7,906 nucleotides of DNA from JAZGBC01 sp036444495 (GTDB lineage Bacteria > Pseudomonadota > Alphaproteobacteria > Kiloniellales > J153), in the NCBI GenBank assembly GCA_036444495.1, contig JAZGBC010000002.1, forward strand, positions 1-7,906, given 5' to 3'. Shown piece after piece: positions 7,478 through 7,906 of this stretch. Each line of letters opens with the position of its first letter. Position 1 is the first letter of the stretch. The translations under genes were made by a program, and so were the position numbers. The notes under the pieces are model-generated. The model ran no database searches. It saw nothing but the letters and a program-made list of their open reading frames with translations, and was not told the origin of the DNA.

Positions 7478-7687
7478 ATGGCGAAGCAGATTTTCATTGC
7501 CGACAACACGATCCCTGGCCTGGGCGCCAGCGATCTGGCGAGCCTCATCGGCGGCACCTACGTGACGGGTTTCAACGCTTTGGCCGGCGGCAGCCGCCAG
7601 AACAAGCCGGGGGTCCTCAGGCGCGCCTTCCGCGGCGTCTACCGGGAGATCCTGCGCGACCTGGGGCTCAACCGGGACGCCTGCTGA
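7478..7687 (+). CDS. Small hypothetical protein (69 aa), possible double-glycine-leader peptide
   Basis: Not recognised. Codon third positions are GC-rich like the neighbouring genes and a well-placed AAGGAT precedes the ATG, so it is probably translated. Residues 1-26 end in LGASDLASLIGG. Relative to a cut after Gly26, this gives Leu(-12), Asp(-8), Leu(-7), Leu(-4), Gly(-2), Gly(-1), close to the LSxxELxxIxGG leader of peptides processed by C39 peptidase ABC exporters. The remaining 43 residues contain a Gly/Ala/Tyr-rich start (TYVTGFNALAGGS) and a cationic stretch with amphipathic-helix spacing, VLRRAFRGVYREILRDLG (46-63). By my count the net charge of this part is about +5, and it ends in a single Cys69. 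No exporter, peptidase or immunity gene is in the window, so the leader could be coincidental and the protein an ordinary small cytosolic one. There is no clear membrane segment. Confidence 0.7.
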   Translation: MAKQIFIADNTIPGLGASDLASLIGGTYVTGFNALAGGSRQNKPGVLRRAFRGVYREILRDLGLNRDAC

Positions 7688-7698
7688 CGGGCTGAAAC

Positions 7699-7714
7699 CG
7701 GCCCCCCGGGGCCG
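7699..7714. terminator. GC-rich hairpin after the 69-aa gene
   Basis: CGGCCCC-CC-GGGGCCG is a perfect 7-bp inverted repeat beginning 12 nt after the stop of the small gene. It is strong in GC but lacks a T-run on the plus strand; on the minus strand only GGTTTC follows. It may act as a weak or bidirectional terminator between this gene and the converging gene at the right edge. Confidence 0.4.
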
Positions 7715-7800
7715 ATCCGGAAAAGGCGATAAACGATCGAGGGGCGGGCCGCTGTTCTTTTGCCCTGGGCTTGGGTTGACCCGGTCCTAGACCCCGGCCC

Positions 7801-7906
7801 TCAGAAGGGCGCGTCCTCGGGGCGGCGCACCTCACCCACCTGGCGGCCGGCCCGGTTGAAGAGCGGGTACGACAGCGGCCGGGCTGCATCCGGCGCGATC
7901 ACTTTG
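7801..7906 (-). CDS. C-terminal end of an unrecognised protein (partial)
   Basis: The last 34 codons of a minus-strand frame are present, entering from the right edge and ending with TGA at 7803-7801. The readable part begins KVIAPDAARPLSYPLFNRAG and ends EVRRPEDAPF. The frame is open to the window edge with GC-rich third positions, and the residue mix (hydrophobic core stretch LSYPLF, then a charged tail) looks protein-like. No family is recognisable from this piece. A longer open frame on the same strand (7668-7889) is Arg/Pro/Gly-rich and looks like a shadow, so this frame is preferred. It converges on the 69-residue gene. Confidence 0.5.
   Translation of the reverse strand, partial: KVIAPDAARPLSYPLFNRAGRQVGEVRRPEDAPF

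Noticed and set aside
7668..7889. 73-codon minus-strand frame at the right edge
   Set aside because: Arg/Pro/Gly-rich composition and overlap with the end of the 69-residue gene; the alternative frame ending at 7801 looks more protein-like.

Overview
The window is GC-rich, densely packed chromosomal DNA that looks like ordinary housekeeping and metabolic sequence from an alphaproteobacterium, most likely Rhodospirillales-like. That assignment is an inference from protein flavour: the uracil-DNA glycosylase variant, the minimal zincin, the DUF1232 protein and an HSD10-type dehydrogenase near an acetoacetyl-CoA synthetase. No rRNA, tRNA, CRISPR array, transposase or phage gene was seen.

Left part (1-1964). 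A low-molecular-weight tyrosine phosphatase on the minus strand runs, through a GTGA start/stop overlap, into a second minus-strand gene cut by the left edge, plausibly a fructosamine-kinase-like protein. Divergent from these, a sirtuin deacylase is followed by an Fe-S-type uracil-DNA glycosylase family protein. Their junction carries a near-perfect 14-bp tandem duplication that includes the sirtuin stop and the glycosylase start.

Middle (1975-5123). A minimal HExxH metallopeptidase (minus) diverges from pterin-4a-carbinolamine dehydratase, phhB (plus). The latter converges on an HSD10-like short-chain dehydrogenase (minus). Between these two 3' ends lies a perfect TTAA-N7-TTAA, the form of a CtrA box. 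A DUF1232 (YkvA-type) small membrane protein (plus) and a two-domain EamA/DMT exporter (minus) follow, converging with an 8-bp gap.

Right part (5276-7906). A full-length acetoacetyl-CoA synthetase is followed by about 250 bp of non-coding DNA with several small inverted repeats. Next is an unrecognised 69-residue gene with a good ribosome binding site. Its first 26 residues resemble a double-glycine leader and the rest is a cationic, probably helical segment; this is the most speculative but most interesting element here. The right edge cuts an unrecognised minus-strand gene, of which the last 34 residues are present.

Functionally, the acetoacetyl-CoA synthetase and HSD10-like dehydrogenase fit ketone-body/PHB, fatty-acid or branched-chain acyl-CoA catabolism. 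The sirtuin is a member of the enzyme class known to reverse lysine acylation of AMP-forming acyl-CoA synthetases, so a regulatory link within the window is possible but unproven. Most neighbours look like independent single-gene units rather than one operon.
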